Source of the DNA: Providencia vermicola
GTDB lineage: Bacteria > Pseudomonadota > Gammaproteobacteria > Enterobacterales > Enterobacteriaceae
Direction of reading: 5' to 3'
NCBI RefSeq assembly: GCF_010748935.1
Contig: NZ_CP048796.1
Coordinates: 3,847,001 to 3,911,000, forward strand
DNA: 64,000 bases
The position numbers and the translations under genes were made by a program. Under the pieces are notes generated by a model. The model saw nothing but the letters and a program-made list of their open reading frames with translations. It searched no databases and was not told the origin of the DNA. Positions 26,669-36,565 of this stretch are shown here, piece after piece; position 1 is the stretch's first letter, and every line of letters starts with the position of its first letter.

Positions 26669-29563
26669 ATGGATAAAAAACCAGATAATGCGATTGCTGA
26701 GCCTTCGCTAGATAAAACTTATAATCCTGCTGAAATTGAGCAATCACGTTATGCTCATTGGGAAAAAAGCGGCTATTTCAAACCAAATGGTGATACCAGT
26801 AAAGACAGTTTCTGTGTCGTTATCCCGCCACCAAACGTGACGGGTAGCCTACATATGGGGCATGCTTTCCAGCAAACTATCATGGATACCATGATCCGTT
26901 ACCAGCGTATGCAAGGTAAAAATACGCTATGGCAAACGGGCACTGACCATGCTGGTATCGCGACTCAGATGGTTGTTGAGCGTAAAATCGCGGCTGAAGA
27001 GAATAAAACTCGTCATGATTATGGCCGTGATGCATTTATCGACAAAATTTGGCAGTGGAAAGCAGAGTCTGGCGGCACAATTTCACAACAGATGCGTCGT
27101 TTAGGTGACTCTGTTGATTGGGAACGTGAACGTTTTACTATGGATGAAGGCTTATCGAAAGCCGTTAAAGAAGCGTTCGTTCGTCTCTATAAAGATAACT
27201 TGATCTATCGTGGTAAACGCCTAGTTAACTGGGATCCAAAACTGCATACCGCTATTTCTGATCTCGAAGTGGAAAACCGTGAAATAAAAGGTTCCATGTG
27301 GCATCTGCGCTATCCACTCGCTGACGGCGTAAAAACAGCTGAAGGGAAAGATTACCTCGTTGTTGCTACAACACGTCCGGAAACGATGCTTGGGGATACA
27401 GGGGTTGCTGTTAACCCAGAAGATCCACGTTATAAGGATTTAATCGGTAAAGAAATTATTCTTCCGATAGTTAACCGCCGTATTCCAATCGTTGGTGATG
27501 AACATGCCGATATGGAAAAAGGCACGGGGTGCGTAAAAATCACGCCAGCTCATGATTTCAATGACTATGAAGTGGGCAAACGTCATCAATTGATCATGAT
27601 TAACATGATGGATTTAGATGGTAACGTGCGCCACGAAGCTGAAGTTTTCGATACTCATGGCAATCCTTCCACTGCGTATAGTAGCGAACTTCCTGAAGCA
27701 TACCGTGGCATGGAACGTTTTGCGGCCCGTAAAGCCCTTGTCGCGGAATTTGAACAGCTCGGTTTACTGGTTGAAGTTAAGCCTCACGACTTGACGGTAC
27801 CTTATGGTGACCGTGGTGGTGTCGTTATCGAACCCATGCTAACTGACCAATGGTATGTTCGCACTAAACCTCTCGCTGAAAATGCGATCAAAGCCGTTGA
27901 AGATGGTCGCATTCAATTCGTACCACGCCAATATGAAAACATGTACTACTCTTGGATGCGTGATATCCAAGACTGGTGTATTTCTCGCCAACTCTGGTGG
28001 GGACATCGTATTCCTGCATGGTATGACGATAAAGGCAATGTTTACGTTGGTCGTGATGAAGATGAAGTTCGTCGTGAAAACAACCTTGGTACAGACGTTG
28101 CCTTACGTCAAGACGACGACGTTCTCGATACTTGGTTCTCTTCTGGTCTGTGGACTTTCTCAACATTAGGCTGGCCTGAAAATACTGAAGCTTTAAAAAC
28201 GTTCCACCCAACAGATGTGTTGGTAAGTGGTTTCGATATTATCTTCTTCTGGATTGCCCGCATGATCATGTTGACCATGCATTTCATCAAAGACGAAAAC
28301 GGCGTCCCTCAAGTACCGTTCAAAACGGTTTATATGACAGGCCTCATCCGCGATGAAGAAGGACAAAAAATGTCTAAATCCAAAGGGAACGTTATCGACC
28401 CATTGGATATGATCGACGGTATTTCGCTCGAAGACCTATTGGAAAAACGTACTGGCAACATGATGCAGCCACAGCTGGCTGAAAAAATTGCTAAGCGTAC
28501 GCGTAAAGAGTATCCAAACGGTATCGAGGCACATGGTACAGATGCATTACGTTTCACCTTAGCGGCTCTTGCTTCTACGGGACGCGATATCAACTGGGAT
28601 ATGAAACGTCTGTCTGGCTATCGTAACTTCTGTAATAAATTGTGGAATGCGAGCCGTTTCGTACTCATGAACACAGAAAACCAAGACTGTGGTCAGAATG
28701 GCGGTGAAATGAGCTTCTCTCTGGCAGATCGCTGGATCATGGCTCAATTCAACCAAACAATTAAAGCATATCGTGAAGCGCTAGATACGCATCGTTATGA
28801 TATCGCGGCAGGTATTCTGTACGACTTCACTTGGAACGAATTCTGTGACTGGTATTTAGAGCTTTCTAAACCAGCGGTTCATAAAGGCAACGAAGCACAG
28901 GCCCGTGCAGCACGCTTCACATTAATTGAAGTACTGGAAGCATTACTGCGTCTAGCTCATCCAATTATTCCATTTATCACGGAAACCATCTGGCAACGTG
29001 TAAAAGTGGTAAAAGGCATTGATGCTGATACCATCATGCTACAACCCTTCCCAGAATTTAATGCCGAGAAGGTCGATGAGCTGGCATTAAGTGACTTGGA
29101 GTGGATCAAAGAAGCTATCATTGCGGTACGTAATATTCGTGCAGAAATGAATATCTCGCCGGGTAAACCTCTGGATGTCTTATTGCGTAGTGCATCGCAG
29201 GATGCCAAACGTCGCGTTGCTGAAAATGAAAATTTTATTAAGTCCATGGCTCGCCTCGCCAGTATCACCGTCTTGGCTGATAGTGAAGAAGCCCCCGTTT
29301 CTGTAACTAAGCTAGTGAGTGGTACCGAACTGTTGATCCCTATGGCTGGCTTAATCGACAAAGATGCTGAGCTAGCCCGTTTGGACAAAGAGCTAGAGAA
29401 AGTCATCAAAGAAATTGACTCAATTGAAAGCAAACTGGCAAATGAAGGTTTTGTTAGCCGTGCGCCAGCAGCTGTCGTTGAAAAAGAACGTGAGCGTTTA
29501 GCCGCGAATATTGAAGCGAAAGGTAAGTTAGAAGCACAGAAAGTGACTATCGCATCACTGTAA
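26669..29563 (+). CDS. valS: Valyl-tRNA synthetase
   Basis: 964 aa class Ia synthetase. The HIGH-type motif is HMGH at residues 62-65 in [14 protein letters not shown]. The editing domain carries [15 protein letters not shown], the KMSKS motif is KMSKS at 567-571, and a C-terminal coiled coil (from about 895, rich in [11 protein letters not shown]) binds tRNA. It charges tRNA-Val and hydrolyses Thr-tRNA-Val. A strong terminator follows. Confidence 0.98.
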   Translation: MDKKPDNAIAEPSLDKTYNPAEIEQSRYAHWEKSGYFKPNGDTSKDSFCVVIPPPNVTGSLHMGHAFQQTIMDTMIRYQRMQGKNTLWQTGTDHAGIATQMVVERKIAAEENKTRHDYGRDAFIDKIWQWKAESGGTISQQMRRLGDSVDWERERFTMDEGLSKAVKEAFVRLYKDNLIYRGKRLVNWDPKLHTAISDLEVENREIKGSMWHLRYPLADGVKTAEGKDYLVVATTRPETMLGDTGVAVNPEDPRYKDLIGKEIILPIVNRRIPIVGDEHADMEKGTGCVKITPAHDFNDYEVGKRHQLIMINMMDLDGNVRHEAEVFDTHGNPSTAYSSELPEAYRGMERFAARKALVAEFEQLGLLVEVKPHDLTVPYGDRGGVVIEPMLTDQWYVRTKPLAENAIKAVEDGRIQFVPRQYENMYYSWMRDIQDWCISRQLWWGHRIPAWYDDKGNVYVGRDEDEVRRENNLGTDVALRQDDDVLDTWFSSGLWTFSTLGWPENTEALKTFHPTDVLVSGFDIIFFWIARMIMLTMHFIKDENGVPQVPFKTVYMTGLIRDEEGQKMSKSKGNVIDPLDMIDGISLEDLLEKRTGNMMQPQLAEKIAKRTRKEYPNGIEAHGTDALRFTLAALASTGRDINWDMKRLSGYRNFCNKLWNASRFVLMNTENQDCGQNGGEMSFSLADRWIMAQFNQTIKAYREALDTHRYDIAAGILYDFTWNEFCDWYLELSKPAVHKGNEAQARAARFTLIEVLEALLRLAHPIIPFITETIWQRVKVVKGIDADTIMLQPFPEFNAEKVDELALSDLEWIKEAIIAVRNIRAEMNISPGKPLDVLLRSASQDAKRRVAENENFIKSMARLASITVLADSEEAPVSVTKLVSGTELLIPMAGLIDKDAELARLDKELEKVIKEIDSIESKLANEGFVSRAPAAVVEKERERLAANIEAKGKLEAQKVTIASL

Positions 29564-29586
29564 TTTTTCCTTGTGCAACCTAGCCT

Positions 29587-29627
29587 AAGCCCTTATTGGT
29601 TAGCCAATAAGGGCTTTTCTTTTTTTA
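29587..29627 (+). terminator. Intrinsic terminator after valS
   Basis: Arms AAGCCCTTATTGG (29587-29599) and CCAATAAGGGCTT (29604-29616) with a TTAG loop, then TTCTTTTTTT. A strong rho-independent terminator. Confidence 0.92.
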
Positions 29628-29867
29628 CAGCTCGGCATAATTAGAGGCAGGCCACCAGCGATAGCGGAGTCAACCTTCCGTAAACAAATCATGCGAATAA
29701 CTACGTATAAGCATAAATTAATACATCATAGGAATGTATTACAGATCTATACCCATCGTAATTAATCGATTATCATTAGCTGGCTGCGTTCGCAGATCTC
29801 AGATTGAAGTTCCCTTCTGGTTCTCTCTCACTGAGTAGTACAAAACAATAAATAAAGAGAGTCTCTC

Positions 29868-30368
29868 ATGACAACAAATACAACAACCCACACGATCCGT
29901 TTAATTGAACAAAAAGATAATGCAGGTATTGCTGCCGTTATTCGTGAAGTTTCAGCAGAGCATGGTTTAACCGCCGATAAAGGCTTTGCAGTTGCGGATC
30001 CTATTTTAGATACACTGTATGAAGTTTATAGCAAACCCCGCAGTGCATACTGGGTGGTTGAGATGGACGGTAAAATTGTCGGTGGTGGTGGTATATCACA
30101 ACTGGCCGGTGGTGATAATGAAACTGCCGAACTACAAAAAATGTACCTATCCTCTGTACTAAGAGGCAAGGGAGTGGCAAAGCAGATTGTATTAATGTCA
30201 TTAGAGTTTGCTAAAGCACAAGGCTATACACGCTGTTATCTTGAAACAACAGCAGACTTACAAGCCGCTATTAAACTGTATGAGAAATTAGGCTTTGAGT
30301 TTATTGATGAGCCACTTGGAAATACAGGCCACAGCGATTGTGAAATTCGGATGTTAAAAGCGTTATAA
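29868..30368 (+). CDS. yjgM: GNAT family N-acetyltransferase YjgM (AaaT-like)
   Basis: 166 aa. The GNAT core includes [18 protein letters not shown] and [20 protein letters not shown] (the acetyl-CoA loop RGKGVA), then [20 protein letters not shown]. It matches E. coli YjgM closely ([23 protein letters not shown]), and yjgM also lies near valS in E. coli. The E. coli protein is reported to acetylate amino acids; I cannot confirm the substrate here. RBS GAGAGTC is weak. Confidence 0.85.
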   Translation: MTTNTTTHTIRLIEQKDNAGIAAVIREVSAEHGLTADKGFAVADPILDTLYEVYSKPRSAYWVVEMDGKIVGGGGISQLAGGDNETAELQKMYLSSVLRGKGVAKQIVLMSLEFAKAQGYTRCYLETTADLQAAIKLYEKLGFEFIDEPLGNTGHSDCEIRMLKAL

Positions 30369-30379
30369 TCGCCGTCTCT

Positions 30380-30408
30380 ATAAGGATAGCCAAATACGCT
30401 ATCCTTAT
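30380..30408. terminator. Bidirectional terminator between yjgM and the merR gene
   Basis: Perfect 11-bp arms (ATAAGGATAGC at 30380-30390, complement at 30398-30408), 7-nt loop, T-rich on the plus side. It separates two convergent genes. Confidence 0.7.
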
Positions 30409-30420
30409 TTGTCTTATCGC

Positions 30421-30819
30421 TTAACGCTTTTTCGATAATAAGTTTTTTATTATTCCACATTTATGCCGAGAATCTATTTCATCGCTGTGATCTTGTAAAA
30501 TAACCAGCTCTCGCTCTAAATGAGTGAGTTTCTCAATATTCTTTCGAACATTCAGTAAATGAGTATTGATCACGGCTTCAACTAATTGGCAATCATCACT
30601 ATTATTATCAACCAAATCTAATAATGTTTTTATTTCACGATGAGACATATTAAGACTACGGCAATTCTTTATAAACCTGAGTCGTTGAATATGCTTTTCA
30701 CTATAGCTTCGATAGTTATTGTCATTTCTATTAGGAGGAATAATCAATCCCTCTTTTTCATAGAAACGAATCGTCTCTCTTGGAATATTAAATAGTTTTG
30801 ATACTTCACCTATTTTCAT
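30421..30819 (-). CDS. MerR-family regulator, CadR/PbrR-like
   Basis: 132 aa. The N-terminal winged helix is MKIGEVSKLFNIPRETIRFYE, and the LRFIKNCRSLNMS region is typical of the Cd/Pb-responsive branch. A dimerisation helix is followed by a C-terminal metal loop. Cys77 (NNSDDC) and Cys121 (SRHKCGI) match two of the three CadR metal ligands; the third (about residue 112) is Ser with His111 beside it, so metal preference may be changed. A promoter with the MerR-type 19-bp spacer lies just upstream (30865-30895), suggesting autoregulation. Two similar promoters serve the neighbouring DUF1471/AraC operon and the RND efflux operon, which it probably controls. Confidence 0.82.
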   Translation of the reverse strand: MKIGEVSKLFNIPRETIRFYEKEGLIIPPNRNDNNYRSYSEKHIQRLRFIKNCRSLNMSHREIKTLLDLVDNNSDDCQLVEAVINTHLLNVRKNIEKLTHLERELVILQDHSDEIDSRHKCGIIKNLLSKKR

Positions 30820-30864
30820 TATTTACCACCTAAAAACAGATACAGATCATTTTAAGTTTTTTTC

Positions 30865-30895
30865 ATGTTAATCCTTACCACCATTGCAAGGTCAA
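30865..30895 (-). promoter_or_regulatory. MerR-type promoter of the merR gene
   Basis: On the minus strand TTGACC, a 19-bp spacer and TAACAT. The spacer contains a CCTT-N11-AAGG dyad, the usual MerR-family operator layout. The -10 is 46 bp before the gene start. Confidence 0.65.
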
Positions 30896-30972
30896 GAAAA
30901 AAACAATTTTATTTATTTTGTTTATTCAATACCTTATTAGATGTGAGTTTTCATTTTCTGTTGCGACTGTTT

Positions 30973-31010
30973 TAGGTATAGAATTTGCCCATAAGCGTAT
31001 TCTATACCTA
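30973..31010 (-). terminator. Hairpin between the AraC-type and merR genes
   Basis: Perfect 12-bp arms (TAGGTATAGAAT at 30973-30984, complement at 30999-31010) with a 14-nt loop, 19 bp after the AraC-type gene's stop. It probably ends the DUF1471-AraC transcript. Confidence 0.5.
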
Positions 31011-31029
31011 CGTTTATAAAAGATATTGA

Positions 31030-31389
31030 TTAATAAGATGTATGATATCTTAGCATCGTTTCTTTCCTATATTTGCCAGGCGTCACTTTTAGCTTTCGTT
31101 TAAAGGCTCTTGTTAGCCCTTGTTGACCATCAAAGCCATACCTGAAAGCGATATCAATAATCTTATCGTTGGTTTCTTTCAAATCCGTGGAGACTCTTAG
31201 TAACCTCCTGATTAACAGATACTGTCCTAAACTTACACCAACCGTATTTTTAAAAACACGTTGAAAATACCACTTTGAATAGCCTGCACGGTTAGAGATT
31301 TCTTCTATTTGTAATGGCTTATCCACATTCATATCGATCCACAAAAGAATATCTTGTATTACATTTTCTCTAATGGTGTGATGGCTCAT
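31030..31389 (-). CDS. MarA/SoxS/PqrA-type AraC family activator
   Basis: This 119-aa protein consists only of the two helix-turn-helix units of the AraC DNA-binding domain: LQIEEISNRAGYSKWYFQRV and IIDIAFRYGFDGQQGLTRAF. Size and sequence place it with MarA, SoxS, RamA, PqrA and Providencia AarP, stand-alone activators of multidrug resistance genes. It follows the DUF1471 gene by 29 bp and shares its MerR-type promoter, so its level may follow the MerR signal. Targets could include the adjacent RND pump and porin or efflux genes elsewhere (inference). Confidence 0.85.
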   Translation of the reverse strand: MSHHTIRENVIQDILLWIDMNVDKPLQIEEISNRAGYSKWYFQRVFKNTVGVSLGQYLLIRRLLRVSTDLKETNDKIIDIAFRYGFDGQQGLTRAFKRKLKVTPGKYRKETMLRYHTSY

Positions 31390-31418
31390 TACTCACCTCC
31401 TGACTAAAACAAATAGCG

Positions 31419-31712
31419 TTATTGATAAAATGTCACATGACCTCTAAGTTGATTTTCGCCACTTGCTCCAATAATTTTATAGTGACTTGCTCCTCGTTTT
31501 TTAGCCATCTCCTGTGCCTGTTTTTCGATTGATGACAAACTCGCATCACCAATAAAAGTCATTGAAAACAAAATTTTTTTATCAGGTTCTTCTGAAGCGT
31601 TGGTTTCCGTGATGTGAGGTAATACAGGTTGAGTATTCGACGTATCACTTGATGCTAAGCTTTGATAACTTAATAAACTTAAAGCCAATAAAAATGTTAT
31701 TTTCTTCATCAT
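31419..31712 (-). CDS. YdgH/BhsA/McbA-like (DUF1471) periplasmic protein
   Basis: 97 aa with a signal peptide (residues 1-20, SLA cleavage). The C-terminal 50 residues form a DUF1471 domain: ISMTFIG-like strand FSMTFIGDASLS, then AKKRGASHYKIIGASGENQL and HVTFYQ. Family members respond to stress and affect biofilm or membrane permeability. First gene of an operon with the AraC-type activator, under a 19-bp-spacer promoter. Confidence 0.85.
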   Translation of the reverse strand: MMKKITFLLALSLLSYQSLASSDTSNTQPVLPHITETNASEEPDKKILFSMTFIGDASLSSIEKQAQEMAKKRGASHYKIIGASGENQLRGHVTFYQ

Positions 31713-31751
31713 TAATCCTTATTTCTCTATGTATTTAAATTAATGACAATC

Positions 31752-31782
31752 ATTAAAAACCTTAAAGTAGATACAAGGTCAA
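31752..31782 (-). promoter_or_regulatory. MerR-type promoter of the DUF1471-AraC operon
   Basis: On the minus strand TTGACC, a 19-bp spacer and TTTAAT. The spacer overlaps an ACCTT-N11-AAGGT dyad. The -10 is 40 bp upstream of the DUF1471 start codon. Confidence 0.68.
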
Positions 31783-31903
31783 TAGTTTATTTTAACTTTA
31801 CATAGCAGACTTTTCTTTAATCATTAAAACCCAATATCAGAATTGATTTAATTAACAATAAATTCATCTTTATCACTAAATCAACCTTTATCGTATTTAA
31901 AAG

Positions 31904-31934
31904 TTGACCTTACAACTACTGTAACCTTTACCCT
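31904..31934 (+). promoter_or_regulatory. MerR-type promoter of the RND efflux operon
   Basis: TTGACC at 31904-31909, spacer of exactly 19 bp, TACCCT at 31929-31934. The spacer holds a TTACA-N5-TGTAA dyad. Overlong spacers of 19 bp are the hallmark of MerR-family target promoters. It faces away from the DUF1471 promoter. Confidence 0.6.
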
Positions 31935-31995
31935 GCCAAAACATTTTTTATTTAACGTTAAAGCTAACAACGAGATCAATAATTAGGTAAGGTTT

Positions 31996-33225
31996 ATGAT
32001 AAAAATGAAAATCGGAATATATGCTGCATTTATTGTAGCGATGAGTATAAGCGACCTAGCTATCGCACAAGAGACAAATAATGATAATAAATCAGCAGCC
32101 GCGAATTCTGCTATGCTGCCTAAAGTTCCTGTCGCGGAAGTTATTCAACGACACATTATCCCTTCTGCTGAATTTACTGGTTATCTCGCCTCCCCAAAAA
32201 CCGTTGATGTTCGCCCCCGCGTTGGCGGACGTATTAATTCAGTCGACATACCTGAAGGACAACGGGTTAAAAAAGGAGATTTACTCTTTCAAATCGACCC
32301 CCAACCTTTTCAAATAGCGCTACTTGAAGCGGAGGGGAAATTAAGCCAAGCAGAGGCTTTAGCCGCGCAAGCCAATCGAAATTACCAACGCCTTAAAGGG
32401 TTGATTAATAAAGGCGCGGTTTCCCGTAAAGATTATGACGACGCACTTGCTATACTCACCGCAAATAACGCACAAGTGAAATCAGCCAAAGCCGCTGTAG
32501 CATCCGCTAAATTAAATTTATCCTATACCAAAATTCACTCGCCCATTGCAGGTCGAGTTGATAGAGCGTTAATAACGGAAGGCAATTTAGTGACTGGTGG
32601 CGAGACAAATGAAGCCACTCGCTTAACGACGGTAGTGTCCATTGATCCAATATATGCTTATTTTGATATTGATGAAGCTACTTTCCATAAATTAACAGAT
32701 TTATATTCATCGTCGATAAAAAATACCGATGTATCCTTGCCTCCCGTGACCATAACGTTACCAAATAACAAGAGCACACCCTATATTGGCAATCTTAATT
32801 TTATTGGTAACCAAATCGAACGAACGACCGGCACGGTGAAAGTTAGAGCAGTTATCGATAATAAAGATGGCAAGCTGATCCCCGGTGCATTTATTCGTGC
32901 ACAACTGCCTATTGGAGAAAAAAGTCCTTCTATTTTAATTGATGACCAAGCCATAGGTTCTAATCAAGGCCAAAACTATGTCTTAGTTCTCGATAAAAAT
33001 AATAAAGCAGAATACCGCCCTGTCGAATTAGGTGCCATGGTTGATGGTCTCAGAGTCATTAATCACGGTTTAGTTGCGGGTGAGAAAATTATTATTAAAG
33101 GTTTGGTCAGACCGGGGATGGAAGTCGCACCTGTAGCTATGCAGTCCACACCAGCAGCAGAAACAACACCATCAACGACAAATAACAAACAGACCACAGC
33201 CAATAAAGTTGAGGAGAAACAATAA
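31996..33225 (+). CDS. RND efflux periplasmic adaptor (membrane fusion protein)
   Basis: 409 aa with signal peptide (AIA-QET, residues 1-24) and no lipobox. HlyD/AcrA layout: barrel-sandwich strands (VDVRPRVGGRINSVDIPEGQ), a coiled-coil hairpin (about residues 105-165, AEGKLSQAEALAAQANRNYQ), and SPIAGRVDRALITEGNLV closing the sandwich. An adaptor beta barrel and a Gln/Thr-rich tail follow. It bridges the RND pump and an outer-membrane TolC-type channel; no channel gene is present. It resembles OqxA/MexE-type adaptors. The stop overlaps the pump start (TAATG). Confidence 0.92.
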   Translation: MIKMKIGIYAAFIVAMSISDLAIAQETNNDNKSAAANSAMLPKVPVAEVIQRHIIPSAEFTGYLASPKTVDVRPRVGGRINSVDIPEGQRVKKGDLLFQIDPQPFQIALLEAEGKLSQAEALAAQANRNYQRLKGLINKGAVSRKDYDDALAILTANNAQVKSAKAAVASAKLNLSYTKIHSPIAGRVDRALITEGNLVTGGETNEATRLTTVVSIDPIYAYFDIDEATFHKLTDLYSSSIKNTDVSLPPVTITLPNNKSTPYIGNLNFIGNQIERTTGTVKVRAVIDNKDGKLIPGAFIRAQLPIGEKSPSILIDDQAIGSNQGQNYVLVLDKNNKAEYRPVELGAMVDGLRVINHGLVAGEKIIIKGLVRPGMEVAPVAMQSTPAAETTPSTTNNKQTTANKVEEKQ

Positions 33226-36200
33226 TGAAGTTTCCCCATTTCTTTATACAGCGCCCTATTTTCGCTATGGTGCTATCAATATTTATATTAATAGCGGGGA
33301 TATTAAGTTTCTATAAACTGCCGCTTAGCGAATATCCGTCGGTAACGCCACCGACAGTTCAAGTTATTGCGAGTTATCCTGGGGCAACACCCAAAGTGAT
33401 TGCGGATACGGTGGCTTCTCCCATCGAGCAAGCGGTCAATGGCGTCGAAGGCATGCTCTATATGAGTTCGCAGATGTCAACTGATGGAAAAATGGTCCTC
33501 ACCATCTCTTTTAGGCAAGATGTGGATCCTGATATCGCTCAGATCCAAGTGCAAAACTTAGTATCACGGGTTATCCCTCGCTTACCTCAAGAAGTACAGC
33601 AAATTGGTGTCACCACAGAAAAAACATCTCCTGATGTGTTAATGGTTGTTCATATGTATTCGCCGAATAATGTTTACGACCCTCTGTTTGTGTCTAACTA
33701 TGCGTTACTGAATGTACGTGATGAAATCGCAAGGTTACCCGGTGTTTCAGTGCGTTAGTGTGGGGAGAAGGTGAATATGCGATGCGAGCATGGATTGATC
33801 CAACCAAAATAGCCGCCTTAGGATTAACTGCAAATGATATTGTTGCGGCTATCCAAGAACAAAATGTCCAAGTCGCCACAGGTTCTATTGGACAACAACC
33901 CAATTCAACATCATCGTTTCAAATCAGTATAAATGCACTCGGTCGACTCACAACTGAGGAGCAATTCGGTAATATTATTATTCATTCCGGAAAAGATGGG
34001 CAGGCAACTTATTTAAGAGATGTCGCTAGATTGGAGCTAGGCGCTGATAATTATTCACTTCGTAGCTTACTAAATGGGCAAAATGCCGTCGGACTACAAA
34101 TTGTCATGAGTCCGGGCGCGAATGCATTAGAAGTCGCCGAATCCGTCAGAGAAACCATGGCCCGTTTGCAAACTAACTTTATCGACGGAATCGATTACAA
34201 AATTGCCTATGATCCCACCATATTTGTGAGCGCATCTTTAAAGTCTGTTGCCATCACGCTGCTTGAAGCAACTGTATTAGTGGTACTGGTTGTGGTTTTA
34301 TTTTTACAAAGCTGGCGTGCCTCTATTATTCCATTGGTGGCAGTACCAGTATCTTTAATTGGTACATTTGCCTTTATGTATCTCTTTGGTTTTTCACTCA
34401 ATACGTTATCGTTATTTGGTTTAGTTATTTCCATAGGAATCGTTGTCGATGACGCAATTGTCGTGGTTGAAAACGTTGAAAGGCACATCTCGGATGGCTT
34501 AACCCCAAAAGAAGCTGCATTTAAGGCAATGGATGAAGTTACGGGGCCAATACTGGCTATTACCTCAGTTCTCGCCGCTGTTTTTATCCCCACCGCATTT
34601 TTATCTGGTTTACAAGGGGAGTTTTATCGTCAATTTTCACTCACCATCGTCATTTCAACCATTATTTCAGCGATTAACTCACTGACGTTATCTCCCGCCC
34701 TTAGTGCAATTTTACTCAAACCACAGGGTAAAAACGTAAAAGCAGACTGGCTGACTCGCGTTATCAACGTAATATTTAGCCGCCTTTTTGCAAAATTTAA
34801 TGTCTTCTTTAATACCTTGTCTAACAAATACGTTCAGATAGTCCGACGTTGTATCCGAGGAAGTCTGATTATTTTTGTATTGTATCTGGGGTTTGTTGGA
34901 CTAACCGCATTAGGTTTTAAAGTGGTTCCTAATGGTTTTGTTCCCGCACAAGATAAATACTATTTAATCGGGGTTGCTCAATTACCTCCGGGTTCCTCTC
35001 TTGATCGTACCGAAGAGGTCGTCAAAGAGATGTCACGTCTTGCTCTCATGGAGCCTGGCGTTGAAAACGTAGTCGCATTCCCAGGACTCTCTGTGAATGG
35101 GCCTGTTAATTTACCTAACTCGGCCCTCATGTTTGCTATGCTCAAACCTTTTGATGAACGCACGGATCCCTCCCTCTCTGCGAACGCCATTGCAGATCGT
35201 TTGATGAAAAAATTCAGCCAAATACCCGATGGATTTGTAGGCATATTTCCACCTCCCCCTGTTCCGGGATTAGGTTCAATGGGCGGCTTTAAGGTGCAAA
35301 TTGAAGATAGGGCGGATCTAGGTTTTGAGGCTTTAGCACAAGTGCAAGAGCAAGTTCTCATGAAAGCGATGCAAACACCTGAATTAACAGGGATGATGGC
35401 AAGTTTTCAAACTAATTCTCCACAAATCGATGTGGATATTGATCGGGAAAAAGCGAAATCTCAAGGCGTAACACTTACCGATATCTTTGATGCCTTACAA
35501 ATCAATTTAGGTTCTCTCTACGTCAATGATTTCAATCGTTTTGGCCGCACTTATCGGGTTATTGTTCAAGCGGATACACCATTTAGAATGGATCCAAAGG
35601 ATATTGAACTGATCAACGTTCGCAACCAACATGGAGAGATGATCCCACTCAGTGCATTAGTCACTATTACGCGTACCAATGGTCCAGATCGCGTGATCCA
35701 CTATAATGGCTATCCTTCAGTTGATATCACTGGCAATGCAGCCCCAGGTTATACCTCTGGCCAAGCAACTGACGCAATGGAAAAAATCTTACGTGAAACA
35801 TTACCAGAAGGAATGGATTTTGAATGGACGGATTTAACCTACCAAGAACAATTAGCGGGTAACTCTGCACTCTATATTTTCCCATTAGCGGTGCTATTTG
35901 CATTCTTAATACTCGCTGCTCAATACAACAGCTGGTCGTTACCGTTCTCTGTATTATTAATCGCCCCAATGGCGCTGCTTTCAGCTATGACGGGAGTCTG
36001 GTTACTGGGTGGTGATAATAATATTTTCACGCAAATTGCCTTTATTGTGCTGGTAGGCCTTGCGGCGAAAAATGCTATTTTGATTGTTGAGTTCGCAATA
36101 GCCCAAGAGAAACAAGAAAAAGATCCGCTAACGGCCGTCTTGGAAGCGTCACACCTTCGATTACGCCCTATTTTAATGACATCCTTTGCCTTTATTGCAG

Positions 36201-36364
36201 GAGTTATTCCACTGGTCTTAGCGACTGGAGCAGGTTCTGAAATGCGGCAAGCAGTGGGGATCGCCGTCTTCTTTGGCATGTTAGGCGTCACTTTCTTCGG
36301 CTTACTATTAACGCCTGTATTTTATATGGCGATACGAAAACTAACGTCTAAAAAATCAGCCTAA
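33225..36364 (+). pseudogene. RND efflux pump (MexF/OqxB-like), broken by a frameshift
   Basis: Two frames together give a normal 1045-residue RND transporter. The first (33225-33758, 177 codons) runs from FFIQRPIFAMVLSIFILIAG to RDEIARLPGV, then reads SVR and stops at TAG 33756-33758. The second (33758-36364) continues with VWGEGEYAMRAWIDPTKIAA. Homologues read straight through this segment, so one base was probably lost near 33746-33755. The second frame retains twelve-helix landmarks including the proton-relay helix ISIGIVVDDAIVVVENVERH and a C-terminal GLAAKNAILIVEFA. A GTG overlaps the TAG, so re-initiation is possible, but a split porter domain is unlikely to work. A sequencing error cannot be excluded. 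Confidence 0.88.
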
Positions 36365-36386
36365 CAAACTCTTTATCGCTAATAAA

Positions 36387-36425
36387 TGGTTCACTAAACA
36401 GGGATAGTTTAGTGAACCACTTTTT
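36387..36425 (+). terminator. Intrinsic terminator after the RND pump
   Basis: Perfect 13-bp arms (TGGTTCACTAAAC at 36387-36399, complement at 36407-36419), 7-nt loop, then CTTTTT. Confidence 0.88.
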
Positions 36426-36501
36426 CAACACAAAAAAACATCTATAAAACAATAGAGTACAAATAATCATTATCAATCTATACAATAATTCAAAATAATT
36501 C

Positions 36502-36532
36502 TTGACCTTCCCCTTAAGGTAAACGTTAGTCT
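36502..36532 (+). promoter_or_regulatory. CueR-type promoter of copA
   Basis: TTGACC at 36502-36507, 19-bp spacer, TAGTCT at 36527-36532. The spacer begins TTCCCCTTAAGGT, close to known CueR/CopA operators. The copA ATG lies 34 bp further on. Confidence 0.72.
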
Positions 36533-36565
36533 TTACGTAATGAAGAAATCCAAGAGGGTAAGTCC

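Noticed and set aside
33225-36364. Two separate small transport genes
   Set aside because: The reading frames join at a homologous position to one full-length RND pump, so a frameshift is the simpler reading.
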